43,689 nt of DNA from Muribaculum caecicola (GTDB taxonomy: Bacteria > Bacteroidota > Bacteroidia > Bacteroidales > Muribaculaceae): contig SSTG01000004.1 of NCBI GenBank assembly GCA_004801635.1, forward strand, positions 1-43,689, in the 5' to 3' direction. Positions 8,483-18,035 of the stretch are shown piece by piece. The position numbers and the translations under genes are program-made. Under the pieces are notes generated by a model that saw nothing but the letters and a program-made list of their open reading frames with translations, was not told the origin of the DNA and ran no database searches. The stretch's first letter is position 1. Every line of letters starts with the position of its first letter.

Positions 8483-9937
8483 TTACCAGCTGTCTGTTCT
8501 AAACGGAATCAATGGCAATCCCCTCGTACTGTATGCACACTTAGTCTCGGGATAATTTTTAAACCTATATCTTACAGCCTCTATTTTTTCAACATCAGGA
8601 CATGTAATATACACAAGCCCCATGTCGGAAGGAGTATACCAAAACTTTTGCTCAGCCTTGGCCGGATGAAACACTTTGTCGGCCCCGGCAGCTTCAAATC
8701 CTTCTATATCGCGGTATGGAGCCAATCCGAATGGCGCATTAGACAATTTTATTATCGCTGTTTTTCCGCTATCTGCTATTTCCATACTTTCATATCGTGG
8801 CGACTCACACTCCACAGCTTTCACTCCATATCCGCGCACAGCAGCCATATAAGCCAAACGGTGTGCAGCAGGCATCTTCACCGACGGATGGATTTGCCAC
8901 CATTCGCCAGGAGCCTGCAAATCGGTCGACGAAATTATTCCGCTGTTCGGAATTAAATCCAGACTCTTGAGTTGGGCCTCGCGAAGCAATGCTCCGGATG
9001 TCCCATTAAAACTGTCAGGATAATGAAACGGTGGTATCTCTACCATATAGATTGGCAATGAGTCGTTTTTCCACAATCCGCGCCAATGCTTAACCATTTG
9101 CGACAACCTTTCTGCATACGTATCATGGCGACCCACATTGCTCTCTCCCTGGTTCCATAAAAAGCCCTTGACAGTATATCCGGCCAACGGATACAACATG
9201 CCGTTATACATTGCCGTATACTGATTCAATTCAGGCTTACCTGTTTTGCCAACCACAGACAAATCTATGTCAGGATATGTTTCAACTATCTCACGGGGAA
9301 TCCATGCCTCCACACACGTCCCACCATAGCTACAGTTTATTATTCCTACAGGAACATCAATTATCTGCTGTAGTTTTTCTGCAAAAAAGTAACCGATAGC
9401 AGAAAATGCGGCAACCGATTCAGGAGTTGTTTCCTCCCACTTACCTTCCGTGTTTTTTTGCGGCTCGGCAAAATATACGCGTGGCGCGGAATATAGTCTG
9501 ATTTTCCCTTTATTTTTTGCAGCCGTGGCAATAGCATCGTTGGCCCCGTCTGTAGGAGTTCCAGGCAACCCTTGCAACGGCATTTCCATATTGGACTGAC
9601 CTGAAGCAAACCACACCTCGCCTATCAGTATATTTTTGAGTAAAACACTTTGGCCATCACCTTCTATTTCAATAGAAACAGGCTCGTATGAGGCCTCAGG
9701 GGTGGCTACTTTCAATTCCCAACGGCCATCTGGTTTAGCCGCTTTAGAATAATATGTCCTGCCGTCCCACTTAGTTTCTACTTTCACTGTTGTGCCTGGG
9801 TTTGCCCAACCCCATAACAATGCATTGGAATTTTGTTGGAGAATCATATTGTCACCAATCACACCCGGAAGCGAAAGGGCCTTTGCCGCCATATATAACG
9901 ACAACCCGGCAATTGTAAACAAATTACGTAATTTCAT
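8483..9937 (-). CDS. Sialate O-acetylesterase (first of a tandem pair)
   Basis: This is a secreted 484-residue SGNH-type esterase and paralogue of the gene 30 nt downstream. It has a signal peptide of about 20 residues, GQSNM at 113-117 (Ser115), the NQGESN block, and a C-terminal Asp/His pair in SSTDL and QIHPSVK. Both proteins begin with the same MKLR start and share most core motifs, but they diverge clearly in the middle and C-terminal parts. This points to an old duplication rather than a recent one. The gene starts only 40 nt after the obgE stop, with no recognisable promoter between, so it is probably read from the obgE promoter. Confidence 0.88.
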   Translation of the reverse strand: MKLRNLFTIAGLSLYMAAKALSLPGVIGDNMILQQNSNALLWGWANPGTTVKVETKWDGRTYYSKAAKPDGRWELKVATPEASYEPVSIEIEGDGQSVLLKNILIGEVWFASGQSNMEMPLQGLPGTPTDGANDAIATAAKNKGKIRLYSAPRVYFAEPQKNTEGKWEETTPESVAAFSAIGYFFAEKLQQIIDVPVGIINCSYGGTCVEAWIPREIVETYPDIDLSVVGKTGKPELNQYTAMYNGMLYPLAGYTVKGFLWNQGESNVGRHDTYAERLSQMVKHWRGLWKNDSLPIYMVEIPPFHYPDSFNGTSGALLREAQLKSLDLIPNSGIISSTDLQAPGEWWQIHPSVKMPAAHRLAYMAAVRGYGVKAVECESPRYESMEIADSGKTAIIKLSNAPFGLAPYRDIEGFEAAGADKVFHPAKAEQKFWYTPSDMGLVYITCPDVEKIEAVRYRFKNYPETKCAYSTRGLPLIPFRTDSW

Positions 9938-9977
9938 ACTATAATAAATTGATTTATTTCCCTGTATACTTGATTAT

Positions 9978-11180
9978 TTAATTATCGTCTATCCCATATT
10001 CCCAATCGCGGTCAGAATTTCCAAAGTCATCGTCGTCATCATCGTAATCGTCATAATCATACAATTCATCATCTATATTATCGGCTTTTGAATCAGACGT
10101 TTCAAAAATAAATTCATCTTCTTCTTTCACCCTATGATGCCCGTCCAACGGCCTGTGAGTGATATTGTTAGGAGCGATACGGTTCGACTCGTCATTGATT
10201 GCTTTCCACAAAACGTCCTTAAGCTCCTGAATACCATATCCGGATACTGCCGATATAAACACATGCGGCAGGTCTTCAGGCAAATCCTGACTCAAAATTT
10301 CCATTAACTCATCGTCAAGCATATCGCTTTTTGATATAGCAAGTACTCGCGGCTTATCAACCAGTTCAGGATTAAACTGCTGTAATTCATTTAATAATAT
10401 TTCATATTGTCTTTTAATATCGTCCGCGTCGGCAGGTACCATAAATAGCAAAACAGCATTTCGCTCAATATGTCTTAAAAAACGAAGTCCGAGGCCGCGT
10501 CCTTCACTGGCACCCTCTATAATACCAGGAATATCAGCCATAACGAACGACTGAGAATCGCGATAGCTTACAATGCCCAACTGCGGTTCCATTGTTGTAA
10601 ACGGATAATCAGCGATTTTAGGCCGCGCTGCCGAAATTGAAGAGAGCAACGTTGATTTACCTGCATTCGGAAAGCCAACAAGACCGACATCAGCCAACAA
10701 TTTAAGTTCTAAAATTATTGTCTTTTCTATAGCCGGTTCTCCCGGTTGGGCATATCGCGGAGACTGATTTGTAGACGTGCGGAAATTCCAGTTTCCCAAA
10801 CCTCCGCGACCTCCTTTCAAAAGTTTTATCTCTTGGCCCTCGTAGGTAACCTCGCAAAGATATTCACCAGTTTCAGCATCGAAAACTACCGTTCCGCAGG
10901 GCACCTCTATAACCTTGTCATCTCCGTCCTTGCCAAAACTACGTCCACCGGTTCCGGGTGCTCCGTTACCGGCAAATACATGACGTTGGTATTTTAACGG
11001 CAACAACGTCCACATATGACTGTTACCACGTAGTATCACATGACCGCCACGGCCTCCGTCGCCACCGTCAGGGCCTCCTTTTGGAACATATTTTGCCCTA
11101 TGAAAATGACGTGAGCCGGCTCCGCCTTTTCCCGACCGACAAATTATCTTAACGTAATCTATGAAATTCGATTCTGCCAT
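9978..11180 (-). CDS. obgE: Obg GTPase, ribosome assembly factor
   Basis: This 400-residue GTPase acts in assembly of the large ribosomal subunit and in stress and growth control. Residues 1-158 are the glycine-rich Obg fold ([12 protein letters not shown] and similar). The G domain follows with G1 GFPNAGKS (169-176) and G3 DIPG (216-219). The G4 motif reads SKSD rather than NKxD. The C-terminus is a strongly acidic Asp/Tyr-rich tail. The frame extends three codons upstream to 11189, but the MAESNF start is the conserved one. It heads the five-gene minus-strand operon. Linkage of obgE to secreted sialate esterases is unexpected. Confidence 0.95.
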   Translation of the reverse strand: MAESNFIDYVKIICRSGKGGAGSRHFHRAKYVPKGGPDGGDGGRGGHVILRGNSHMWTLLPLKYQRHVFAGNGAPGTGGRSFGKDGDDKVIEVPCGTVVFDAETGEYLCEVTYEGQEIKLLKGGRGGLGNWNFRTSTNQSPRYAQPGEPAIEKTIILELKLLADVGLVGFPNAGKSTLLSSISAARPKIADYPFTTMEPQLGIVSYRDSQSFVMADIPGIIEGASEGRGLGLRFLRHIERNAVLLFMVPADADDIKRQYEILLNELQQFNPELVDKPRVLAISKSDMLDDELMEILSQDLPEDLPHVFISAVSGYGIQELKDVLWKAINDESNRIAPNNITHRPLDGHHRVKEEDEFIFETSDSKADNIDDELYDYDDYDDDDDDFGNSDRDWEYGIDDN

Positions 11181-11276
11181 TTTTATCAATTTTTGTCTTT
11201 ACAAACAATGCTTTACAGACCAACGTCCTGTCAATATAGACATGGCGCATATTCCTTTATCTATAAAACTATTTCA

Positions 11277-11311
11277 CAAAGATAAAAATATTTCATTAAA
11301 AAGCCCACAAA
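11277..11311 (-). promoter_or_regulatory. Candidate promoter of the obgE operon
   Basis: On the minus strand a -7 TATCTTTG occupies 11284-11277, and a TTTG that could serve as the -33 lies at 11311-11308, 23 bp away (slightly long). The transcript would start near 11270, leaving a leader of about 90 nt before obgE. Confidence 0.5.
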
Positions 11312-11362
11312 TAACCCCGATACATTGAATCATTCTTCACAATGAACTAACGCAATCCATAA

Positions 11363-11382
11363 GTGTTAATATTTTATAACAC
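11363..11382 (+). promoter_or_regulatory. Perfect 6-bp inverted repeat upstream of the RND operon
   Basis: GTGTTA (11363-11368) and TAACAC (11377-11382) are separated by 8 bp, giving a 20-bp palindrome in the 237-bp divergent region, 44 nt before the efflux adaptor gene. The size and form suit a dimeric TetR- or MarR-type repressor. No such regulator gene is adjacent. No convincing -7 box was found for the RND operon itself. Confidence 0.4.
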
Positions 11383-11426
11383 TACTGGCATAAAGGTTCA
11401 ACTATAAAAACCAAGTATAATTAATT

Positions 11427-12458
11427 ATGAAAACAATACATTGGGCACTTGCACTTGCCATGACACTGTCCGTTATATCATGCAAGCACCAAAAGGAAGA
11501 AATTACCCAACAGCCAATCAGGGTAAAAACAATCTGTGTTGCACAGAATAACGACACATCATCTGGTAAAGGATATCCTGGCACAATCGAAGCCGGTGAA
11601 GAAACCCCTATGAGTTTTCAAATTGCCGGCACCATAAAACGAGTAAATGTAAAAGTTGGCGACAAGGTAACCAAAGGGCAGATGCTCGCCACTCTTGATG
11701 CCACATCACTACAGCAGGCCTACAGCATAGCTCTTGCCGCAGAAGAGCAGGCAAACGACGCATATAACCGCATGAAAATACTTCATGATCAAAAAGCCCT
11801 TGCCGAAATAAGGTGGGTAGAAGTTAAAAGCACGGTCAAACAAGCCAGGGCAGCAACAGATATAGCACGAAAAGCTCTTGCTGATGCTAACCTTATTGCC
11901 CCATATTCCGGAGTGGTCTCAGCAAAATTAGCTGACAACGGACAAACAGTAGCCCCGTTCGAACCCGTAGTAAACATTATGACAATCAAAAGGCCAAAAG
12001 CATCTGTTTCAATTCCGGAAAATGCCGTTACTTCAATATCAGTCGGCGACAAAGGAATAGTGACTTGCGGAGGTAAAACATATCCCTCGTCAGTCTGTGA
12101 AAAAGGAGTTTCAGCAAATCCCCTAACACGTAGCTATACGGTAAAGCTAACTATTGACGAAAACACACCAACAGACTCTTTATTACCCGGAATGATTTGC
12201 CAAGTAGATATTAAATCCTCAAAAGCCGATACAACACATGTAATCGAGCTTCCGTTGAGTGCGGTACTGCTAAGCAACAATAACAAAAACTTTGTCTGGC
12301 TCAGCAAGGACAGCATTGCGCAACAACGTTTCATAACAATAGGAAATATGACTGATAACGGTGTTATAGTTACTTCCGGACTGGAACATGGCGACTACGT
12401 CATAGTATCGGGACAGCAAAAAGTTAGCGAAGGAATGAGAGTTACCCCCGTCAATTAA
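11427..12458 (+). CDS. RND efflux periplasmic adaptor lipoprotein
   Basis: This 343-residue membrane-fusion protein bridges the RND pump and the outer-membrane channel. It has a lipoprotein signal peptide with lipobox VISC and acceptor Cys19. A barrel-sandwich (lipoyl) half motif GTIKRVNVKVGDKVTKGQ lies near residues 68-85 and the matching half near NLIAPYSGVV, separated by a fairly short alpha-hairpin. The C-terminal beta-barrel and membrane-proximal regions follow. It is the first gene of a three-gene operon and ends 10 nt before the pump gene. Substrate is unknown. Confidence 0.92.
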   Translation: MKTIHWALALAMTLSVISCKHQKEEITQQPIRVKTICVAQNNDTSSGKGYPGTIEAGEETPMSFQIAGTIKRVNVKVGDKVTKGQMLATLDATSLQQAYSIALAAEEQANDAYNRMKILHDQKALAEIRWVEVKSTVKQARAATDIARKALADANLIAPYSGVVSAKLADNGQTVAPFEPVVNIMTIKRPKASVSIPENAVTSISVGDKGIVTCGGKTYPSSVCEKGVSANPLTRSYTVKLTIDENTPTDSLLPGMICQVDIKSSKADTTHVIELPLSAVLLSNNNKNFVWLSKDSIAQQRFITIGNMTDNGVIVTSGLEHGDYVIVSGQQKVSEGMRVTPVN

Positions 12459-12468
12459 ACACATAATT

Positions 12469-15400
12469 ATGGCAAAAAACAATCAAGTTTTTGATAAAAA
12501 TCCTAATACAGTGGATGCTGCACCCATAGTAAAATGGGGTTATAAATATAGTTCCATTGTAATATTGGTGATATGCTGCCTGGTGGCTTTCGGTATATAC
12601 TCACTGGATATTATAGACAAAAACGAATTCCCTAATTATACCGTTACAGAAGGTGTCTTTGCCGCATCCTATCCCGGAGCCACAGCCGAGCAAATAGAGC
12701 AGGAAGTGGTAAAGCCCATGGAAGACTATGTTTTCAGTTTCAAAGAAGTAAAAAAATCGACAACAACAAGCGATGCTACTTCGGGACAAGTTATCATATA
12801 CGTACAACTTGACGAAAATGTAAAAGACACAGACCAGTTTTGGAATAAATTCCGAGCCGGTACAGCAGCATTAAAACTAAAATTACCACCCGGGGTACTC
12901 GGCACCGAAGTAATATCAGACTTTGGCGCAACATCGGCCATATTGCTCACTATGTCTAGTAACCAAAAGACGTATCGCGAGTTAAACAACTATATGGACG
13001 AGCTAAAGGATAAATTGCGCGGCATTGAAAGTGTTGGAAAAATGACAGTCTACGGCCAACAAAAAGAACAGATTGCAGTCTATATTGATGCTGAAAAACT
13101 TTCGCACTACGGAATTGGAGAACGAGCCATAGCATTGACTCTGGCTTCGCAGGGTTTTGCTACTACTGGCGGAGAACTGCGCACCACCGATTACACAGCC
13201 CCTATAGCCGTAAACCGCGCATTGAACTCTGTAAAAGAAGTACAGGATCAAATTATATTATCACTTCCTGATGGCAATACGGTAACCCTTGGCGATGTAG
13301 CCCGGGTTGTAAAAGAATATCCAAAACCAACAAGCTTTATAACAAACAACGGCAGCAAGTCGCTTGTACTTTCCATTGAAATAAAAGAAGGGAAAAACGT
13401 TGTCGAAATGGGAAAGGAAGTAGAAAAACAGATTGCAGTATTCGAGTCCGCCTTACCTGACGATGTATCTCTTTTCCGCATCACTAATCAGCCATACGAT
13501 GTAAATAACAGTGTTGTCAATTTCCTTACAGAACTGTTAATAGCCGTAGTGGGCGTATTGATTGCCATTATTCTGCTCCTTCCATTCCGCGTTGCAATGA
13601 TAGCGGCATCGACAATTCCTATTACTATATTTATTTCACTGGGGCTATTCTATGTACTAGGTATTGAGCTAAACACTGTAACATTGGCCTGTCTCATAGT
13701 ATCACTAGGTATGATTGTAGACAATTCGGTGGTAATTATCGACGAATACGTAGACCTGCTCGGACAGGGAATTGACCGGAAAACAGCAACGTTGAAAAGC
13801 GCTACAGAATTTTTCAAAGCAATAATTGCGGCAACATTAGCAATTTCTATTACATTTTTCCCATTTCTGATTACCATGACCGGAATGATGCACGATTTTC
13901 TGCTTGATTTTCCTTGGGCTATCACCATCATTCTGTTTATTTCCCTTATCATTGCCGAAATGCTTGTACCGCTTATGCAATACAAGCTGATAAACCCTGC
14001 CAAAGTATTGAAAAGCGAAGGAGACGTACAAAGCGGCACCAAACACCATACAACATTCCTTATGCTATTGCAAAATGGGTACAATAAAATAATCGACCTA
14101 TGTTTTAATTGGCCGCGGACAGTACTTGTCATTGGCATTCTAAGCATTATTGCAGGAAGCTATCTCCTGCTAACGCGTCCGATACAACTTATGCCGGTAG
14201 CCGAACGCAACCAATTTGCCGTTGAAATCAACCTGCCAACCGGCACACCGTTAAGCAAAACTTCGGAGGTAGCCGATTCGCTGGCTGCAATTCTCAAAAA
14301 TGATAACCGCATAGTATCCGTAGCTATTTTTCACGGATGCAGTTCTCCCAGGTTCCAAACAACTTATACACCACAGGTCGGAGGCCCTAACTACGCCCAG
14401 TTCATTGTAAACACAAAAAGTTCGGATGCTACAATAGAAGTATTAAATGAATACACAGCCCGTTATCGCGATTATTTTCCTGATGCAAGGATACGTTTCA
14501 AACAACTTAGCTACGAAACGGAAGCCAATCCGGTTGAGGTACGCGTAAGCGGACCCGATTATAATGTGTTGCAGTCACTAGCCGACAGCATAACAGCCAT
14601 CATGCGCACCACCCCAGGGCTAAACCTGGTGCGAAACAGTCTGGAAGCGCCACAACTCACGGCCAAAGTCACACCTGACGAAGATGCCATGAACCGGCTC
14701 GGACTAAACAACACCTTGCTTCAGCTAACGCTTGCCACGCGCTACAGCGAAGGCATACCTTTAGCTACGGTATGGGAAGGCGATTATGGAATACCTGTTG
14801 TGGCAAAAACCGAAAATGCCACCCATGGAAATATTTCGCAATTGTCAGCAGAGCGCATTCCCCTAATCGGCACTGACAATGTGCCCTTAAACCAGTTTGC
14901 CAAAATTGAACCGACTTGGACACGCGGACAACTGTCGCATCGGAACGGCATACCCACAGTTTCTATTATGGCAGAAATAGCTCGCGGCGAAAATGCTATA
15001 AACCTAACCAAAGCAGTAAAAACAGAACTGAAAGATTTCAAACTGCCTGACGGCTATAATATACAGTATGGCGGAGTATGGGAACAAACTTTCCAGATTC
15101 TTCCCAATATTTTGACCGCACTTGCAATGGCTTCTATAATAATATTCTTCATTCTGCTAATGCATTATAAAAAAGTAGGAATTTCACTGCTTCTTGTCGG
15201 CTGCCTGCTATGCTGCCTTCCCGGCATGGCAATTGGGCTTGTTATTCAAAATATGGTTCTCAGCCTTACTTGCACGTTAGGCCTTATCAGCCTTATGGGC
15301 ATTCTGGTACGCAATGCCATCATAATGCTCGACTATGCCGAAAACCTACAACAAAACCAGGGAATGAGCGTACGCGATGCGTCGCTTGCCTCAGCCAAAC

Positions 15401-15636
15401 GACGTATGCGACCAATATTCCTCACCTCGTCAGCAGCATCTATGGGAGTAGTCCCTATGGTTCTAAGCAACAGTGGTCTATGGCAGCCTATGGGGACAGT
15501 TATATTTTGGGGTACAATTATCACTATGATATATATACTCACATTTATACCTATTGCCTATTGGAAAACCCAGCCAAAACCTGTATCAGAGAAACCTGAA
15601 ACATTCCCCACAAAACCATCCACTCAAAATGCATGA
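12469..15636 (+). CDS. RND-family efflux pump (AcrB-like inner-membrane transporter)
   Basis: This 1055-residue proton-driven exporter has the usual twelve-helix plan: TM1 near 28-45, a large periplasmic porter domain, a helix block from about 350, a second porter domain and a C-terminal helix block from about 880. In TM4 the AcrB Asp407-Asp408 pair is Asp418-Asn419 (GMIVDNS), and in TM10 the AcrB Lys940 equivalent is Arg948 (GILVRNA). One relay Asp and a basic partner remain, so transport is still plausible. It is flanked by its adaptor and TolC partner. The stop codon overlaps one possible TolC start. Whether it exports drugs, bile salts or other compounds cannot be told. Confidence 0.93.
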   Translation: MAKNNQVFDKNPNTVDAAPIVKWGYKYSSIVILVICCLVAFGIYSLDIIDKNEFPNYTVTEGVFAASYPGATAEQIEQEVVKPMEDYVFSFKEVKKSTTTSDATSGQVIIYVQLDENVKDTDQFWNKFRAGTAALKLKLPPGVLGTEVISDFGATSAILLTMSSNQKTYRELNNYMDELKDKLRGIESVGKMTVYGQQKEQIAVYIDAEKLSHYGIGERAIALTLASQGFATTGGELRTTDYTAPIAVNRALNSVKEVQDQIILSLPDGNTVTLGDVARVVKEYPKPTSFITNNGSKSLVLSIEIKEGKNVVEMGKEVEKQIAVFESALPDDVSLFRITNQPYDVNNSVVNFLTELLIAVVGVLIAIILLLPFRVAMIAASTIPITIFISLGLFYVLGIELNTVTLACLIVSLGMIVDNSVVIIDEYVDLLGQGIDRKTATLKSATEFFKAIIAATLAISITFFPFLITMTGMMHDFLLDFPWAITIILFISLIIAEMLVPLMQYKLINPAKVLKSEGDVQSGTKHHTTFLMLLQNGYNKIIDLCFNWPRTVLVIGILSIIAGSYLLLTRPIQLMPVAERNQFAVEINLPTGTPLSKTSEVADSLAAILKNDNRIVSVAIFHGCSSPRFQTTYTPQVGGPNYAQFIVNTKSSDATIEVLNEYTARYRDYFPDARIRFKQLSYETEANPVEVRVSGPDYNVLQSLADSITAIMRTTPGLNLVRNSLEAPQLTAKVTPDEDAMNRLGLNNTLLQLTLATRYSEGIPLATVWEGDYGIPVVAKTENATHGNISQLSAERIPLIGTDNVPLNQFAKIEPTWTRGQLSHRNGIPTVSIMAEIARGENAINLTKAVKTELKDFKLPDGYNIQYGGVWEQTFQILPNILTALAMASIIIFFILLMHYKKVGISLLLVGCLLCCLPGMAIGLVIQNMVLSLTCTLGLISLMGILVRNAIIMLDYAENLQQNQGMSVRDASLASAKRRMRPIFLTSSAASMGVVPMVLSNSGLWQPMGTVIFWGTIITMIYILTFIPIAYWKTQPKPVSEKPETFPTKPSTQNA

Positions 15637-15640
15637 CATT

Positions 15641-16933
15641 ATGAAACTTATACATAAGCTGACCTTAACGCTTACACTGTTATCCGTACTCCTGGCAGCA
15701 GCAACAGCCCAAAGCCAACCATTGACGCTTGACACATGCAGGCAAATGGCCCTACGAAACAATATTAAAATACGGACGGCAAAAAATGCCGTAAACGAAG
15801 CAAAAGAATTACGAAACGAGGCATTTACAAAATATTTTCCACAAGTCAATGCCTCCGGTTTTGCATTCAAGTCAAACAAAGGGCTGGTTCAATTCGGACT
15901 GCTTGACATTCTTTCCGTATCCTTTTTTGACAAATCAATCAACGCAGGCATTACCGCCGTACAACCTATATTTATGGGAGGCCAGATAGTAAACTCAAAC
16001 AAACTTGCCGAGATCGGCGTAGCCGTAAGCGAGCTGCAACGCCGTCAATCACACAACGACGTCATACAGACTGTTGATAAATATTTTTGGGAAATATCCG
16101 CACTACAAGCAAAACGCCGAACCCTTATGGCTGCAATGACCGCTGTTGACTCATTGTGTCACGACGTAAGTGTTGCACTCGAGGCAGGACTGATTACATC
16201 AAACGAACTGCTTGAAGTGCAGCTCCGCCGTAGCGAACTTCAAGCCGACAGTGTCGACCTAGACAACGGTATAAGTCTCTGTAAAATGGTTCTAGCCCAA
16301 TATATCGGTTCCGACACCGCCCAAGTGGACATATCATATATTCCGGCCGATACAGTTCCGGATATTCCTTACCATCTGTATCGTCAACCCGGGCAGGCAC
16401 TCCCCGACAACCCCGACTACCTGCTTCTTAAAGAAAATGTTAGAGCCCTGAAGCTTGAACAGCGCATTGAAGTCGGGAAAAATCTTCCCAGCATCGGGGC
16501 CGGAGCCGGATATTTCTACCAAGACGCCCTAGGTTCAAAACACAGCTATGGGGCCGTTTTCATGGCTGTCAATATCCCATTATCAGGATGGTGGGGCGGT
16601 GCTCATGCCATAAAGCGCAAGCGTATTGCCAGCGAGACAGCAGAAGCCAGGCTCAACGACCTGTCTGAACTTATTGAAATCGAAATGGCAAAAGCCTGGG
16701 ACGATCTTACTGCCGCACAGCGCAAAGCAGCTATAGCACATAAGGCAATAGAACCTGCAACAGAAAATCTACGCTTATACAATGTGTTTTATCAAGCCGG
16801 CACCACCACAATAACCGACCTTCTGGCTGCACATGCCCTCCACCGGCAAACGCTCGACCGGTTCTGTGAAGCAACTGCGGCATATCAGGTTGCCCTCACC
16901 CAATATCTCATAGCCACCTCACAACAACCTTAG
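15641..16933 (+). CDS. TolC-family outer-membrane efflux protein
   Basis: This 430-residue outer-membrane channel subunit completes the RND tripartite pump. A signal peptide (MKLIHKLTL..., cleaved after about residue 24) precedes two outer-membrane efflux repeats rich in coiled-coil sequence, with the typical opening LTLDTCRQMALRNN. The frame is open from 15554, inside the pump gene. The ATG at 15641 gives the cleanest signal peptide and sits 4 nt after the pump stop. The ATG at 15629, overlapping the stop by 8 nt, is the alternative. No clear terminator follows; the next gene has its own promoter. Confidence 0.9.
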   Translation: MKLIHKLTLTLTLLSVLLAAATAQSQPLTLDTCRQMALRNNIKIRTAKNAVNEAKELRNEAFTKYFPQVNASGFAFKSNKGLVQFGLLDILSVSFFDKSINAGITAVQPIFMGGQIVNSNKLAEIGVAVSELQRRQSHNDVIQTVDKYFWEISALQAKRRTLMAAMTAVDSLCHDVSVALEAGLITSNELLEVQLRRSELQADSVDLDNGISLCKMVLAQYIGSDTAQVDISYIPADTVPDIPYHLYRQPGQALPDNPDYLLLKENVRALKLEQRIEVGKNLPSIGAGAGYFYQDALGSKHSYGAVFMAVNIPLSGWWGGAHAIKRKRIASETAEARLNDLSELIEIEMAKAWDDLTAAQRKAAIAHKAIEPATENLRLYNVFYQAGTTTITDLLAAHALHRQTLDRFCEATAAYQVALTQYLIATSQQP

Positions 16934-16984
16934 CAAACAAAAAGAGATTACTACTAAAAAACGGAATTCGCACAATCAAATATT

Positions 16985-17025
16985 CAAACACCTATTGATG
17001 CAATAAAAAAAATTACGGGTGTTTG
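16985..17025 (+). promoter_or_regulatory. Inverted repeat ending in the pyrB -33 box
   Basis: CAAACACC (16985-16992) and GGTGTTTG (17018-17025) form a perfect 8-bp inverted repeat with a 25-bp spacer. The right arm includes the TTTG of the pyrB promoter, which makes a regulatory role possible. The spacer contains an A-run. As RNA it could form a hairpin at the end of the tolC transcript, but no T-run follows. Confidence 0.35.
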
Positions 17026-17053
17026 GAAATCGTTTACAGATATATTACTTTTG
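17022..17053 (+). promoter_or_regulatory. Bacteroides-type promoter of pyrBI
   Basis: A -33 TTTG (17022-17025) and a -7 TACTTTTG (17046-17053) are exactly 20 bp apart, an excellent match to the Bacteroidota consensus. Transcription would start near 17060, about 25 nt before the pyrB ATG. That leader is too short for an attenuator. Confidence 0.85.
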
Positions 17054-17084
17054 CAGTAAACAAAACTCATTTCAATATATCAAA

Positions 17085-18035
17085 ATGAATTCCAACAGCC
17101 TTGTGTCTATATCCGACATCAGCAAAGAAGAAATCCTGCAATTGCTGAGGCAGGCAAGCTATTTTGAGGCAAATCCCAACCAGAAAATATTGGACGGTAA
17201 AATGGTTGCCACTCTATTTTTCGAACCATCTACGCGAACGCGTTTGAGTTTTGAAACGGCGGTAAACCGCCTGGGCGGCCGGGTTGTCGGATTCTCCGAC
17301 GCAAGCACTACCAGTTCGTCGAAAGGCGAAACCTTAAAAGACACAATAAAAATGGTTTCGAACTACGTGGACCTTATTATAATGCGCCATTACCTTGAAG
17401 GGGCTGCACGTTATGCCACAGAAGTTACAGAAACCCCAATAATAAATGCCGGCGACGGGGCCAACCAGCACCCATCGCAAACAATGCTTGACTTATATTC
17501 AATATATAAAACACAAGGCAAGCTAAACAACCTAACCATAACTATGGTAGGCGACTTAAAATACGGCAGAACCGTTCATTCACTGCTAATGGCCATGCAG
17601 TATTTCAACCCGACATTTAATTTTGTAGCATGCCGCGAACTTCGAATGCCGGCCGAATACCGACAGTTTTGTCTGGAACACGGCATACAATATAACGAAT
17701 ACACTGAATTCTCACCAGAAGTAATTAACGAAAGTGACATTCTTTATATGACACGTGTTCAGCGCGAAAGGTTCACTGACATAATGGAATACGAAAAGGT
17801 TAAAAACCTTTATACCCTTAACGCGGCCATGCTGGACAATTCCAAACCCAATCTGCGAGTGCTCCATCCACTGCCACGCGTAAATGAAATAAGCCAGGAT
17901 GTAGACAACTCTCCTAAAGCTTATTATTTTGAACAGGCCAAAAACGGACTGTTTGCCCGACAGGCAATTATTTGTAGGGCATTAGGCATACAAGTTCCCG
18001 AAATTGAACAACCACTTACTTCTTCCAACGTATGA
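17085..18035 (+). CDS. pyrB: Aspartate carbamoyltransferase catalytic chain
   Basis: This 316-residue enzyme joins carbamoyl phosphate and aspartate in the first committed step of pyrimidine synthesis. The carbamoyl-phosphate motif PSTRTR is at 48-53, the mobile Ser/Lys loop (SSSKGE) near 78-82, HPSQ at 129-132, and the aspartate-domain segment [13 protein letters not shown] follows. The frame is open from 17019 with a GTG, but that codon lies inside the promoter. The ATG at 17085 gives a normal-length protein. It overlaps pyrI by 4 nt (ATGA), so the two chains of the holoenzyme are translationally coupled. Confidence 0.97.
   Translation: MNSNSLVSISDISKEEILQLLRQASYFEANPNQKILDGKMVATLFFEPSTRTRLSFETAVNRLGGRVVGFSDASTTSSSKGETLKDTIKMVSNYVDLIIMRHYLEGAARYATEVTETPIINAGDGANQHPSQTMLDLYSIYKTQGKLNNLTITMVGDLKYGRTVHSLLMAMQYFNPTFNFVACRELRMPAEYRQFCLEHGIQYNEYTEFSPEVINESDILYMTRVQRERFTDIMEYEKVKNLYTLNAAMLDNSKPNLRVLHPLPRVNEISQDVDNSPKAYYFEQAKNGLFARQAIICRALGIQVPEIEQPLTSSNV

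Noticed and set aside
13650..14147. 165-codon open frame on the minus strand inside the RND pump gene
   Set aside because: It lies wholly antisense to a well-supported coding sequence, has no recognisable domain, no promoter and no start context. It is a shadow frame.
12469..15636. Asp-to-Asn change in TM4 read as an inactivated pump
   Set aside because: Asp418 and a basic TM10 residue remain, the gene is intact and its partners are complete. I recall many RND proteins having Asp-Asn here. It is kept only as a mechanistic note.
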